From assembly GCA_036378315.1 (NCBI GenBank), contig DASUWU010000166.1:32288-96287 (forward strand): DNA of 64,000 nucleotides. The letters are read 5' to 3'. Positions 1 to 9,142 of this stretch are shown one piece after another. This stretch comes from CALAED01 sp036378315 (lineage in GTDB: Bacteria > Actinomycetota > Actinomycetes > Streptosporangiales > Streptosporangiaceae). The notes below the pieces were generated by a model, which saw nothing but the letters and a program-made list of their open reading frames with translations, ran no database searches and was not told where the DNA came from. Position 1 is the stretch's first letter, and each line of letters opens with the position of its first letter. A program made the translations under genes and the position numbers.

Positions 1-561
1 AAGCCGTACTTTGACGGCGGCTGTGCCGTCGGCGGGCATGTCGTCCACATGACCGCCGCCAAGTGCGCCGAAGCGGGCGGGCAGTTCGCCGACAGCGGGC
101 AGCTGCTGCGCGGGCTGTTCAGCATGGGCCAGGGCGGCGTGCTCGGCACCGGCCTCGGGCAGGGCGAGCCGTGGCGCACCCCGCTGTCGTTCAGCGACTT
201 CATCATCACCTCGTTCGGCGAGGAGCTCGGGCTCGCCGGGCTGATGGTGATCCTGCTGGTGTACGGGCTGATCGTGGAGCGGGGGATGAAGACGGCCGTG
301 CTCGCTCGCGAGCCGTTCCTCAAGCTGTTCGCCGGCGGCATCTCGTTCGTGGTGGCGCTGCAGGTGTTCGTCATCGTCGGCGGGGTCACCAGGCTCATCC
401 CGCTCACGGGTCTGACGACGCCGTTCCTCTCGCAGGGCGGGTCTTCCCTGCTGGCCAACTGGATCCTGATCGCGATCCTCATCAGGATCAGCGACCTCGC
501 CAGACGGCCGGCGCCCCAGTCGATCCAGGACGAGGGCTTGACGCAGGTGGTGCGGGTCTGA
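1..561 (+). CDS. rodA: SEDS peptidoglycan polymerase RodA/FtsW, 3' part only
   Basis: The reading frame is open from base 1 and the true start lies upstream, so about 186 C-terminal residues are visible. Several hydrophobic spans follow one another, and the SEDS C-terminal signature (a TPFLSQGGSSLLANW stretch near the last third) is present. The family polymerises lipid II glycan chains and works with a class B PBP; pbpA follows 73 bp downstream on the same strand, which supports a wall-elongation pair. RodA rather than FtsW is inferred from the order rodA-pbpA-pknA-pknB known in mycobacteria and streptomycetes. The cytoplasmic tail is short and ends at TGA 559-561. Confidence 0.93.
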   Translation, partial: KPYFDGGCAVGGHVVHMTAAKCAEAGGQFADSGQLLRGLFSMGQGGVLGTGLGQGEPWRTPLSFSDFIITSFGEELGLAGLMVILLVYGLIVERGMKTAVLAREPFLKLFAGGISFVVALQVFVIVGGVTRLIPLTGLTTPFLSQGGSSLLANWILIAILIRISDLARRPAPQSIQDEGLTQVVRV

Positions 562-634
562 TGCCGAACGCCGAACGCGCCCGCGCGCGACAGCGGGTAC
601 CTGTCCACAGGCCGGGAAGGAGGGAGACGCGACC

Positions 635-2080
635 ATGAACCTCGACAAGCCACTGCGCCGGGTATCGATCTTCGCGTTGATCCTCATCCTGGCGTTGATG
701 ATCAACATCAACTACATCCAGGGCAGCCAGGCGGACAAGCTGCGGAAAGACCCGCTGAACAACCGGCAGTTCCTCGAGATCCTCAACCGGGACCGCGGCA
801 AGATCCTGGCCGGCGGCAAGGAACTCGCCTACTCGGAGCCCACCGGCCGCAGCGACCAGAAGTTCCAGCGCAAGTACAACAACCCGGAGATCTTCGCGCC
901 GGTCACCGGCTACTTCGCGGCCAGCGGGTCCACCACGTTCGTCGAGCACGCCGAGAACGACCTGCTCGACGGCACCGACGACCGGCTGGCCGTGCGGCGC
1001 TGGTTCGACTCGTTCGTCGGCAAGCCCGCCAAGGGCGCCAACGTCGAGACCACCATCGACCCGCAGGCGCAACAGGTCGCCTACAACGCCCTGCGGGGCA
1101 GCACCAGCAGGCGCGCGGCGGCCGTCGTCCTGGACGCCAAGACCGGCAAGATCATCGTCATGGCCACCTATCCGTCCTACGACACCAACCTGGTCGTCAA
1201 CGACAACACCAAGAAGGCCGACAAGGAGTTCAAGCGGCTGGCCAAGGCCGACTTCCAGCCCATGGTCAACAAGGCGATGAACGACACCTTCCCGCCCGGG
1301 TCGTCGTTCAAGATCATCGATTCGGCGGCCGCGCTGGAGTCGGGGATGAACAAGGACTCCCGGGTCGACACCCCGTCGGTCTACGTGCTGCCCGGCGGCC
1401 ACCCGCTGCCGAACAGCCACGACGGCGGCGCCTGCGGAGCGGGGATCGCCTCCCTCATCGACGCGTTCGCCGAGTCGTGCAACACGACCTTCGCCAAGCT
1501 CGGCGCCGAGCAGCTCGGCGGCGCGAAGCTCGCCGCGCAGGCCAAGAAGTTCGGCTACGGCAGCCAGACCGAGATCGAGCCGGGCGTCAGGAGCGCGTCG
1601 AGCGAACTTCCGCCCGAACACGACAAGGGCACGGTCGCGCTGGCCTCGATCGGGCAGGGCAACAACCGGGCCACCCCGCTGCAGATGGCGATGACCGCCG
1701 CCGCCGTCGCGAACGACGGCAAGATCATGAAGCCCTACCTCGTCGACCAGGTGAAGGCCGCCGACCAGTCGGTGCTGTACCAGGCCGACCCGCAGCAGCT
1801 GGCCGAGCCGATCAGCGCGGACACCGCCGGCCAGCTCCAGGACATGATGCGCCAGGTCGTCTCCTCCGGCACGGCGAAGAACCTCAACGGCAAGAACATC
1901 GCCGGCAAGACCGGCACCGCCGAGACCGGCCGCGCCTTCAACGACCGGTGGTTCGTCGGGTTCGGCCCGAGCAACAGCCCCCGGTACGCGTTCGCCGTGG
2001 TCACCGAGGGCCCGGGCGCGGGCGCCACCAGCGCCGGCGAGGTCGCCGCCACCATCATGCAGGCGGTGCTGTCGAAGTGA
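635..2080 (+). CDS. pbpA: Penicillin-binding protein A (class B transpeptidase)
   Basis: This 481-residue D,D-transpeptidase cross-links peptidoglycan and is the expected partner of the upstream SEDS polymerase. There is one N-terminal membrane anchor (about residues 9-29), a dimerisation region, then the penicillin-binding domain with all three active-site motifs: SSFK (catalytic Ser223, Lys226), SCN (281-283) and KTG (425-427). Length and motif spacing match actinobacterial PbpA. The ATG at 635 follows an AGGAGGGAG ribosome site. In mycobacteria PbpA is a substrate of PknB, whose likely orthologue lies two genes downstream. Confidence 0.97.
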   Translation: MNLDKPLRRVSIFALILILALMININYIQGSQADKLRKDPLNNRQFLEILNRDRGKILAGGKELAYSEPTGRSDQKFQRKYNNPEIFAPVTGYFAASGSTTFVEHAENDLLDGTDDRLAVRRWFDSFVGKPAKGANVETTIDPQAQQVAYNALRGSTSRRAAAVVLDAKTGKIIVMATYPSYDTNLVVNDNTKKADKEFKRLAKADFQPMVNKAMNDTFPPGSSFKIIDSAAALESGMNKDSRVDTPSVYVLPGGHPLPNSHDGGACGAGIASLIDAFAESCNTTFAKLGAEQLGGAKLAAQAKKFGYGSQTEIEPGVRSASSELPPEHDKGTVALASIGQGNNRATPLQMAMTAAAVANDGKIMKPYLVDQVKAADQSVLYQADPQQLAEPISADTAGQLQDMMRQVVSSGTAKNLNGKNIAGKTGTAETGRAFNDRWFVGFGPSNSPRYAFAVVTEGPGAGATSAGEVAATIMQAVLSK

Positions 2081-2126
2081 TCACCTGCCAGCGAGTCCGG
2101 CCGCCCCAGGCATCAACGGGAGCGCC

Positions 2127-3656
2127 ATGAGCCAAGAGGAGCTGGTGCTCAGCAACCGGTATCGGCTGGAAAGGCAGCTCGCCGCCGGCGGGATGGGCGA
2201 GGTCTGGGAGGCGACCGACGAGCTGCTGATCCGCCCGGTGGCGGTGAAGCTGCTGCGCCGCGAGTACGTCTCCGACGAGGCGGCGCGCAGCCGGTTCCGG
2301 GCCGAGGCGCGGTTCGCGGCGGCGCTGCAGCACGGCGGCATCGCCCAGGTCTACGACTACGGCGAGCAGGACGACCTGGCCTACCTGGTGATGGAGCTGG
2401 TGCCCGGCGAGCCGCTGTCCAAGATCCTCCTCCGCAACGGGGTGCTCAGCACCGAGGCGGCACTCGACCTGGTCAGCCAGGCGGCCAGGGCGCTCCAGAT
2501 CGCGCACGACGCGGGGATCATCCACCGCGACATCAAGCCGGGCAACCTCATGGTGACCGCCGACGGCACGGTCAAGATCACCGACTTCGGCATCGCCCGC
2601 AACGGCCAGGTCAGCGAGCTCACCCAGGCCGGCATGGTCATGGGCACCGCGCACTACGTCTCGCCCGAGCAGGCGTCGGGCAAGGAGATCACGACCGCCA
2701 CCGACCTCTACTCGCTCGGCGTCGTGGCCTACGAGTGCCTGGCCGGCAGGCCGCCGTTCGACGCCGACTCGGCCGTCGCGATCGCGCTCAAGCACGTACG
2801 GGAGGCGCCGCCGGAGCTGCCGCCCGAGGTGGAGGCGCCGGTCAGGGAACTGGTCAGGCAGCTGCTCGCCAAGGATCCGGCGAACCGCCCGGCCGGGGCG
2901 CAGGAAGTGGCCGACCGGGCGTACATGATCCGCGAGTCGCTCACGCTCGGCACCGCGATCGCCGAGTACGAAGAGCAGCTCGCGCACCCCCCGGGTGGGG
3001 CAGGAGAGCTCTATCCGGCCGGCGGCCGGGACGGCGATCCGTACAACGACCCTTACGAGGCCCGCTACGGCGACTCCTATGCCGATCCGTACGACGATCT
3101 GTACGACGACCGGGCCGACCGGGCCGACCACACCGCCCGGGACGGGTACCTGCCGATCGGGGCCGACACGCTGGCCGGCCTGGGCCTGGGCGACACCCGC
3201 GGCGCCCACGCCGGGGGCGGGCCGCACGCGGGCGGGCGGGGCCCGTACCGCCGCAACGTCCTGCTGCTCAGTTCTGTCGCGGTCGGGCTGCTCGTCCTGG
3301 GACTCATTGTCATGGGCTCGCTCCTCCAGGGCGGACGTGCCGGTAACCTCATGGATGGGAATGGCGATCACCCGGCGTCATCACCCCCCACCGTGGGCGA
3401 TGAGCAGGCCAAGCAGCCGACAGGAGGCCCAGCGGACACAGCCCAGCCGAGCCGTCCCCTGCCGCAGCCGGCCGGGGTGGTCGGTTCGCCGACACCCACA
3501 CTCAGCCCATCGACACAGCCCAGCAGCAAACCGACCGGATCGAAGTCCCCGAAGCCGACGCCGAGCGAGACCGTGACCATCACGCCATCTCCATCGGAAC
3601 CGGAGCCCTCCTCCAGCGTCGGCGGCCGGGGGCTCGGCACGGACAGCAAGGTGTAG
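2127..3656 (+). CDS. pknA: Membrane serine/threonine protein kinase PknA
   Basis: Hanks-type kinase of 509 residues. The kinase domain fills about residues 11-270: glycine loop around residue 21, catalytic Lys41, HRD 133-135, DFG 153-155 and APE-equivalent SPEQ near 179. A Tyr/Asp-rich juxtamembrane stretch (about 303-330, repeated DPY units) precedes a single transmembrane helix (about 376-400) and a Pro/Ser/Thr-rich outer tail without PASTA domains. That makes it the PknA-type partner of PknB, regulating growth, division and wall synthesis. It lies 46 bp after pbpA and 19 bp before the pknB ATG, so one operon is likely. Confidence 0.96.
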   Translation: MSQEELVLSNRYRLERQLAAGGMGEVWEATDELLIRPVAVKLLRREYVSDEAARSRFRAEARFAAALQHGGIAQVYDYGEQDDLAYLVMELVPGEPLSKILLRNGVLSTEAALDLVSQAARALQIAHDAGIIHRDIKPGNLMVTADGTVKITDFGIARNGQVSELTQAGMVMGTAHYVSPEQASGKEITTATDLYSLGVVAYECLAGRPPFDADSAVAIALKHVREAPPELPPEVEAPVRELVRQLLAKDPANRPAGAQEVADRAYMIRESLTLGTAIAEYEEQLAHPPGGAGELYPAGGRDGDPYNDPYEARYGDSYADPYDDLYDDRADRADHTARDGYLPIGADTLAGLGLGDTRGAHAGGGPHAGGRGPYRRNVLLLSSVAVGLLVLGLIVMGSLLQGGRAGNLMDGNGDHPASSPPTVGDEQAKQPTGGPADTAQPSRPLPQPAGVVGSPTPTLSPSTQPSSKPTGSKSPKPTPSETVTITPSPSEPEPSSSVGGRGLGTDSKV

Positions 3657-3675
3657 ACGAGGGAAAGTGCGAGAC

Positions 3676-5442
3676 ATGACTCAGCCTCGGCTTCTTGGTG
3701 GCCGATACGAGCTTGACGGCGTCATCGGCCGTGGCGGCATGGCCGAGGTATACCGCGCACGTGACCTGCGCCTCGACCGTACGGTCGCGATCAAGACGCT
3801 GCGGGCCGATCTGGCCCGCGACGCGACCTTCCAGGCTCGGTTCCGGCGCGAGGCCCAGTCCGCCGCGTCCCTGAACCACCCGTCGGTGATCGCCGTGTAC
3901 GACACCGGCGAGGACACGATGGGCAATGCCCCTGTGCCGTACATCGTGATGGAGTACGTCGAGGGCATGACGCTGCGCGACCTGCTGCACTCGGACCGGC
4001 GGCTGCTGCCGGAGCGGGCGCTCGAGATCGTGGACGGCATCCTGCAGGCCCTCGACTACAGCCACCGCGGCGGCATCATCCACCGCGACATCAAGCCGGC
4101 GAACGTGATGCTCACCCCGCAGGGCGAGGTCAAGGTCATGGACTTCGGCATCGCCAGGGCGATGGCCGACTCCGCCGCCACGATGACGCAGACCGCGCAG
4201 GTGATCGGCACCGCCCAGTACCTCTCGCCCGAGCAGGCGCGGGGCGAGCGGGTCGACGCCCGCAGCGACCTGTACTCCACCGGCTGCGTGCTGTACGAGC
4301 TGCTGACCGGCCGGCCCCCGTTCAGCGGCGACTCGCCGGTCGCGATCGCCTACCAGCATGTACGGGAAGACCCGATCACGCCGTCGCAGATCGATCCCGA
4401 GATCCCGCGGTGGGCCGACGCGATCGTGCTGAAGGCGATGGCCAAGGATCCGGCCATGCGGTACCAGAGCGCGGCCGAGATGCGCTCGGACATCCAGCGG
4501 GCGCTGCAGGGCATGCCGGTGGCCGCGCCGACGATGGCCATGGGCCGCACCCGCGTGATGGGCGCCCCGCCGGTCGGTGCCACGCAGGTGCAGCGCGCCC
4601 CGACCGGGTACGACCTGCCGCCCGTGCGCTATGACGAAGAGCCGCGGCGCGGCGGTGGTGACGGCAAGAAGGTCGCGCTGTGGGTGCTGCTCGCGCTGGT
4701 CTTCATCGGCGGCGCCGCCGCGATCGGCTGGGCGCTGTCCGGCCACGGCGGCGGCAACGCGGCCGAGCAGGTCAAGGTGCCGAACGTCGTCGGGCAGACC
4801 CAGGACGCGGCCACCAAGGCGATCACCGACCAGGGGCTGGTCCTCGGCGACGTGAACGAGGAGTTCAACGACACCGTCAAGAAGGGCGTCGTGATCAGCT
4901 CCAACCCGCCCGCCGACCAGCAGGTCGACAAGGGGTCGCAGGTCGACCTCACCGTCTCCAAGGGCAAGGAGAAGGTCGAGGTCGAGGTGCCGGACGTGAC
5001 CGGCCAGCCCTACCGCGAGGCGCAGAGCCAGCTCGAACAGGCCGGCTTCAAGGTCGCCAAACGCACCCAGTCGGACAATACGGTGCCGAAGGGCGCCGTC
5101 ATCAAGACCACCCCCGACGCCGGCGAGAAGGCGGCGCAGGGCTCGACCGTGGTCATGTACGTGTCGACCGGCCGCGAGACCGTCGAGGTGCCGAACGTGG
5201 TCAACCTCTCCGAGAACGACGCGAAGCGGACGCTGCGCGAGGCCGGCCTCAAGGTGAACGTGCAGCAGGGTCCGCCGGAGGGGGACATCCCCGAAGGCTC
5301 GGTCTTCCGGCAGCTCCCTGAGGCGGGCCGCGAGGTGGCGCCCGGCACGACGGTGACCATCTTCGTCGCGAAGACCCAGCCGCCGCCGAGCGACCAGCCG
5401 TCCCTGCCCTTCCCGGGGCCGGGCGGTGGCAACGGCGGCTGA
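3676..5442 (+). CDS. pknB: PASTA-domain serine/threonine kinase PknB
   Basis: Transmembrane kinase of 588 residues. Catalytic Lys40, HRD 136-138 and DFG 156-158 are present. The activation loop carries Thr171 and Thr173, the positions of the two autophosphorylated threonines in M. tuberculosis PknB. A transmembrane helix lies near 333-355, followed by three extracellular PASTA repeats (about 365-431, 432-499, 500-568) that bind muropeptides or lipid II. The tail is Pro/Gly-rich. I chose ATG 3676 over GTG 3667 because the GAGGGAAAG ribosome site is 11 bases away from the former and only about 2 from the latter. A strong hairpin follows. Confidence 0.96.
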   Translation: MTQPRLLGGRYELDGVIGRGGMAEVYRARDLRLDRTVAIKTLRADLARDATFQARFRREAQSAASLNHPSVIAVYDTGEDTMGNAPVPYIVMEYVEGMTLRDLLHSDRRLLPERALEIVDGILQALDYSHRGGIIHRDIKPANVMLTPQGEVKVMDFGIARAMADSAATMTQTAQVIGTAQYLSPEQARGERVDARSDLYSTGCVLYELLTGRPPFSGDSPVAIAYQHVREDPITPSQIDPEIPRWADAIVLKAMAKDPAMRYQSAAEMRSDIQRALQGMPVAAPTMAMGRTRVMGAPPVGATQVQRAPTGYDLPPVRYDEEPRRGGGDGKKVALWVLLALVFIGGAAAIGWALSGHGGGNAAEQVKVPNVVGQTQDAATKAITDQGLVLGDVNEEFNDTVKKGVVISSNPPADQQVDKGSQVDLTVSKGKEKVEVEVPDVTGQPYREAQSQLEQAGFKVAKRTQSDNTVPKGAVIKTTPDAGEKAAQGSTVVMYVSTGRETVEVPNVVNLSENDAKRTLREAGLKVNVQQGPPEGDIPEGSVFRQLPEAGREVAPGTTVTIFVAKTQPPPSDQPSLPFPGPGGGNGG

Positions 5443-5470
5443 CGCGCCCGGCGCGCCCGAGGCATAAAGG

Positions 5471-5509
5471 GAGGGCTTCCGCCACTCGGGGGCAATGGCG
5501 GAAGCCCTC
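5471..5509. terminator. Bidirectional hairpin between pknB and the sortase operon
   Basis: Perfect 14-bp inverted repeat: arm 5471-5484 pairs with arm 5496-5509 around an 11-base loop. It lies in the convergent gap just after the pknB stop. There is no long T run, which is usual for high-GC terminators. Confidence 0.8.
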
Positions 5510-5574
5510 ATTGGGTGCTTCGTACGGACGCTTCGCCGTGTTACGCCGAATCGCGAAATTTTTTCATCGGGCCT

Positions 5575-5838
5575 TCACCGAGCCGGGGAATGCCTGACCG
5601 GTCCCGGCCGGTGCCCGCCAGGGGCCGTCGCGTGCGGGCTCGCGCTCGCGCCGGGCGTGGCCGGCGCCGACGAGCCTGTGTCGCCCTGGACGGTCCCGTG
5701 ATCGAACCGGATCTTCGGCTCGAGCCACGGGAACACGACGTACCACAGCAGCGCGACGGTGCCCAGGACGAGCACGAAGGCCGTCAGCGCCTTGGTGGGG
5801 CGGTCGCCGGGCAGCAGCCGCCAAAGTGCTCCGTACAT
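5575..5838 (-). CDS. Small single-pass membrane protein
   Basis: An 87-residue protein with one hydrophobic helix at about residues 16-38 and a Pro/Ala/Gly-rich tail. I do not recognise a named family. It is the last gene of a leftward operon: its ATG (5838) is 15 bp after the sortase stop and has a GAGGAG ribosome site. Small membrane proteins of this kind are common beside actinobacterial class E sortases, but any functional link is inference from position. Confidence 0.72.
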   Translation of the reverse strand: MYGALWRLLPGDRPTKALTAFVLVLGTVALLWYVVFPWLEPKIRFDHGTVQGDTGSSAPATPGASASPHATAPGGHRPGPVRHSPAR

Positions 5839-5853
5839 CGGCTCCTCGCCTCC

Positions 5854-6483
5854 TCAGCCGCTTCCCTGGACCCGCGGCAGCGTCTCGGCGAGCCGTCCGA
5901 AGATGATGAGCCGGCGCGCGGCGGAGTACTTCGGATGGCATGTCGTCAGCGTGATGAGCCGCTGGGTGGGCTTCGCCTTGGGGTGGAACGGCACCGGCGC
6001 GGTCACGTCCACCTCGGTCGGCAACACGATCTTCCGCCCGGTGACCCGGTAGATGTACTGCTTGGTGCGGGTGTCGATCAGGATCGTGTCGCCGTCACGG
6101 AGCTGGTCGATCCGGTTGAACGGCGCCTGGTAGGTCGTCCGGTGCCCGGAGATCACGAAGTTGCCGATCTGGCCGGGCAGCGCGGTGCCCGGGTAGTGGC
6201 CAGGCCCCTTGCGCAGGTCGGGAACGCTCACGCCCTCGATCACCACGAAGTGGTACTTCTCGCCGAGCCGCGGGATGCGGATCAGGGCCAGGCCGTGGCC
6301 GAGCCTGATGTGCTCGGTCGTGACCCGCTCGTTCCGCCAGTCCTGGCTCAGCTCCCGGCCGAGCCGGTTCTGCTGGTCTTGGGTGTAGCGGCCCGTCCCC
6401 CACAGCTCGTACGCCACGAACAGCAGCAAGAGCAGGCCGGCGGTGATGCACAGCTCGCCGAAGCTACGGATGATCGTCCGCAC
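5854..6483 (-). CDS. Class E sortase
   Basis: Membrane transpeptidase of 209 residues that joins sorting-signal proteins to peptidoglycan. One N-terminal membrane helix (about 11-27) is followed by the sortase barrel with the full catalytic triad: His114 (SGHRT), Cys182 (TLTTCHP) and Arg190. Class E enzymes of actinobacteria favour LAxTG-type signals. Its start lies inside the 3' end of the DUF881 gene (20-bp overlap), so translation is probably coupled. A possible substrate with a different TG motif is encoded at 59561-60193. Confidence 0.93.
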   Translation of the reverse strand: MRTIIRSFGELCITAGLLLLLFVAYELWGTGRYTQDQQNRLGRELSQDWRNERVTTEHIRLGHGLALIRIPRLGEKYHFVVIEGVSVPDLRKGPGHYPGTALPGQIGNFVISGHRTTYQAPFNRIDQLRDGDTILIDTRTKQYIYRVTGRKIVLPTEVDVTAPVPFHPKAKPTQRLITLTTCHPKYSAARRLIIFGRLAETLPRVQGSG

Positions 6484-7231
6484 CCGATGCGTCCTCCGGG
6501 CCAGTCGCGTAGGTCATCGACACGTTGCCGGTGAAGGCCGGCAACGTAACCCTACCGAGAGTTTTCACGGCGTAACCGAGGCCGAATTCGGCCACGTACT
6601 GCCGGTAGACCTTGACTTCTGGCGAGACGTCCAGCGCGGCCCGCAGCCGGCCCGGATCGCCGACGGCGGTGATCCGGAACGGCGGCGAGTAGACGACGCC
6701 TTGAAGGATCAGAGTATTACCCACGCAGCGTACGGCGCTGGTGGAGATCAGACGTTGGTCCATTATTTGCAGCCCGCGCGCGCCGCCGGCCCACAGCGCG
6801 TTGACGACGGCCTGCACGTCCTGCTGGTGGACGACGAGGTCGTCAGCGGTCGCCGCGGGACGCCGCCCGTCGATGCCGGACCTGCGGGGCGGCGCGTCGT
6901 CCAGCGTCACCCGTACGCCGGCGCCGGTCAGCGGGGTGAAGCCGGCCCTGGCGGCCAGCGCGCCGGCCGCCGCCCCGGCCTGCCGCACCCGGGCGTCGCG
7001 CCGCCCGGCGGCCACGGACAGCGCATCGACCTGGGCGCGCAGCCGCTGGTACTCGGCCCGGTCATGGCGGGTGCGGTGCTGCACCTCGGCGATCAGCTCG
7101 ACGATCTTCTTGGCGTCGCCGCCGCGGAGGTCGGTGCCGCGGGCGGTGCTCGCGCTCGCCGCGAACAGCGTTCCCGCACCGAGGGTCAGAAGCGGAATAA
7201 TGTATTGCCAGGTGCCGGGTTTCGCCCCCAT
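6464..7231 (-). CDS. DUF881 family membrane-anchored protein
   Basis: A 255-residue protein with a short N-terminal membrane segment (about 10-26), a coiled-coil-like stretch (about 45-75) and the DUF881 fold to the C-terminus. Proteins of this family lie beside crgA and ftsQ in actinobacteria and are thought to act in division or wall assembly; the biochemical role is unknown. It heads the leftward DUF881-sortase-small protein operon and is divergent from crgA, with 74 bp between the two starts. Confidence 0.9.
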   Translation of the reverse strand: MGAKPGTWQYIIPLLTLGAGTLFAASASTARGTDLRGGDAKKIVELIAEVQHRTRHDRAEYQRLRAQVDALSVAAGRRDARVRQAGAAAGALAARAGFTPLTGAGVRVTLDDAPPRRSGIDGRRPAATADDLVVHQQDVQAVVNALWAGGARGLQIMDQRLISTSAVRCVGNTLILQGVVYSPPFRITAVGDPGRLRAALDVSPEVKVYRQYVAEFGLGYAVKTLGRVTLPAFTGNVSMTYATGPEDASGADDHP

Positions 7232-7305
7232 GGCCGACTACGCTAACCGACAAACCACCCATGCGGGCACGACCTCGACGTCGCGTCCGCTCAAGGAGAT
7301 CCACA

Positions 7306-7563
7306 GTGCCCAAGTCCAAAGTCCGCAAGAAGGCCGTGTACACGCCGCCGCAACGGTCGCAGAAGGTCCAGGTCAGCCCGCGCTGGGTGGCGCCGGCGAT
7401 GGTGACGTCCCTGCTGGTCGGCCTGGCGTGGATCGCCACCTTCTACGTCACGGCGGCCAGCAGCAAGAACGTGCCGGTGCTGAGCCCGCTGGGCAACTGG
7501 AACCTGCTGATCGGGTTCGGGCTGATCATCGGCGGCGTGGTGCTGTCCACCAAGTGGCGCTGA
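7306..7563 (+). CDS. crgA: Cell division protein CrgA
   Basis: An 85-residue membrane protein with two transmembrane helices (about 31-52 and 62-82) and the typical basic N-terminus beginning MPKSKVRKK. CrgA helps recruit septal proteins and, in Streptomyces, restrains FtsZ-ring assembly in aerial hyphae. I take GTG 7306 as the start: an AAGGAG site lies 7 bases upstream and it gives the family's conserved first residues; the longer upstream reading is Arg-rich noise. It converges with the rhomboid gene. Confidence 0.93.
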   Translation: MPKSKVRKKAVYTPPQRSQKVQVSPRWVAPAMVTSLLVGLAWIATFYVTAASSKNVPVLSPLGNWNLLIGFGLIIGGVVLSTKWR

Positions 7564-7610
7564 CCGCGGGCGGCCGCCCCGGCGCGGCGTAGGCGCGCCG
7601 CCCGGCACGC

Positions 7611-8453
7611 TCAGCCGGTCAGCTGGGCCGTGCGGAACGCCACCAACGCCACCACCAGGGCGGCGACCGCGACGCTGGCGCCCACCTGGACGAAGGTCCG
7701 GCTCTGCCGTGGCGCGTACGCGTACGCCAGCGCCAGCGCCGCGCCTGTGAAGAGCCCGCCCAGGTGCCCTTCCCAGCTGATGCCGGGGAAGGTGAAGGTG
7801 ATGACGAGGTTGAGCCCGATCAGCACCGCGATCCCGCGCACGTCGTAGTTCAGCCGCCGGGCCACCACGAAGATCGCGCCGAACAGGCCGAAGACGGCAC
7901 CGGAGGCGCCGGCCGTCAGGCTGTTCAGCGGGGCGAACAGGTAGACCACCACCGAGCCGCCGAGCGCGCTCAACAGGTACAGCGCCGCGAAGCGAACGCG
8001 GCCGAGCCACTGCTCGAGCGGCTGGCCCACCACGTAGAGCGCCCACATGTTGAGCAACAGGTGGGCGATGCCGTAGTGCATGAAGGCCGCGACCAGCAGC
8101 CGTTCGTACTGCCCGTCGGCGGCCACCAGGCCGGGGGCGAGCGCGTACCGCCGTTCGACGCCGTTTCCGGCGCTCTGCAGCACGAAGACCACGACGTTGA
8201 CGGCGATGAGGGTGTACGTCACCACGGGCGTCGTGGCCGGCCGGCCACCGAAGATGGTGCGGGCGCGCCGCACCGTCCGTCCGCCCGCCCGCACGCACTC
8301 CACGCACTGGTGCCCGACGGCCGCGCTGCGCATGCAGTCGGGACAGATGTAACGGTCGCACCGCGTGCACCTGACGTACGTCTCCCGTGTCGGGTGCCGG
8401 TAGCACGTCGGAACCTCGGCCTGCTGACCCGGCGCAGGCTCGGTAGTGCTCAT
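7611..8453 (-). CDS. Rhomboid-family intramembrane serine protease
   Basis: A 280-residue protein. The N-terminus (residues 17-53) carries a Cys/His-rich zinc-finger-like region with five Cys-pair or Cys-His elements. A multi-helix membrane domain follows with the rhomboid catalytic dyad: Ser184 in GASGA and His230 in a GHLGG motif, plus Asn135 in HLLLNMW. Rhomboids cleave transmembrane substrates; the substrate here is unknown. The ATG at 8453 starts the zinc-finger region; upstream codons in this frame overlap ppiA antisense and are not coding. A rhomboid gene next to ppiA is typical of this chromosomal block. Confidence 0.92.
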   Translation of the reverse strand: MSTTEPAPGQQAEVPTCYRHPTRETYVRCTRCDRYICPDCMRSAAVGHQCVECVRAGGRTVRRARTIFGGRPATTPVVTYTLIAVNVVVFVLQSAGNGVERRYALAPGLVAADGQYERLLVAAFMHYGIAHLLLNMWALYVVGQPLEQWLGRVRFAALYLLSALGGSVVVYLFAPLNSLTAGASGAVFGLFGAIFVVARRLNYDVRGIAVLIGLNLVITFTFPGISWEGHLGGLFTGAALALAYAYAPRQSRTFVQVGASVAVAALVVALVAFRTAQLTG

Positions 8454-8461
8454 ATCAGTAC

Positions 8462-8986
8462 TTACGATCCACGGCGTTCGATCGTCACCGAGTCGATGCT
8501 GATTTCGTCCACCGGGCGGTCGTCGAAGTTGGTCTTCGCCGAGCTGATCGCGTCGACCACCTCCCGGCCCTCGACGACCTCGCCGAAGATGGTGTGCCGG
8601 TTGTTGAGGTGCGGGGTCGGCGCCACGGTGATGAAGAACTGCGAGCCGTTGGTGCCGGGGCCGGCGTTGGCCATCGCGAGCAGGTAGGGCCGGTCGAAGC
8701 GCAGCCGCGGGTCGAACTCGTCGCCGAACCTGTAGCCCGGGCCGCCGGTGCCGGTGCCCAGCGGGTCGCCGCCCTGGATCATGAAGCCGTCGATGACGCG
8801 GTGGAAGATCGTGCCGTTGTAGAGCGGCGCGGTCGAGGCGCGGCCGCTCCGCGGGTCGACCCACTCCTTGGTGCCCTCGGCGAGTCCGACGAAGTTCTCC
8901 ACCGTCTCGGGGGCCTGGTCGGGGAACAGCCGAATGCCGATCGATCCGCGGGTCGTGTGCAACGTCGCGATGAGCTCTTCAGCCAC
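8462..8986 (-). CDS. ppiA: Cyclophilin-type peptidyl-prolyl cis-trans isomerase
   Basis: A single-domain cyclophilin of 174 residues with no signal peptide, so probably cytoplasmic. Key elements are FHR near 61-63, the MIQGGD motif near 70-75, GSQFFIT near 114-120, and the NRHTIFG loop in place of a tryptophan-containing one. It accelerates proline isomerisation during folding. The start is GTG 8986 with a GAGGAGG ribosome site 8 bases upstream. It is followed after 8 bp by the rhomboid gene, so the two are probably cotranscribed. Confidence 0.95.
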   Translation of the reverse strand: MAEELIATLHTTRGSIGIRLFPDQAPETVENFVGLAEGTKEWVDPRSGRASTAPLYNGTIFHRVIDGFMIQGGDPLGTGTGGPGYRFGDEFDPRLRFDRPYLLAMANAGPGTNGSQFFITVAPTPHLNNRHTIFGEVVEGREVVDAISSAKTNFDDRPVDEISIDSVTIERRGS

Positions 8987-9142
8987 GAAGGCCGCCTCCT
9001 CGTTATCAAGATCGGTTTAACCGGTGCTAATGGAACATGCCGCGCCGGTAAACGGGACGTGGTCGCATCCTGTCACGGACATGATTGGCCTTGCGCTCTT
9101 TGGGAAGGCTTGGGACAGGACCTCGCAGATGGGGAGGTTACA

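Noticed and set aside
488..1621. Open frame of 377 codons antisense to pbpA
   Set aside because: No family-like sequence; pbpA motifs are intact on the other strand.
3580..5511. Open frame of 643 codons antisense to pknB
   Set aside because: Shadow frame over a well-supported kinase; composition is Arg/His-biased and crosses the terminator hairpin.
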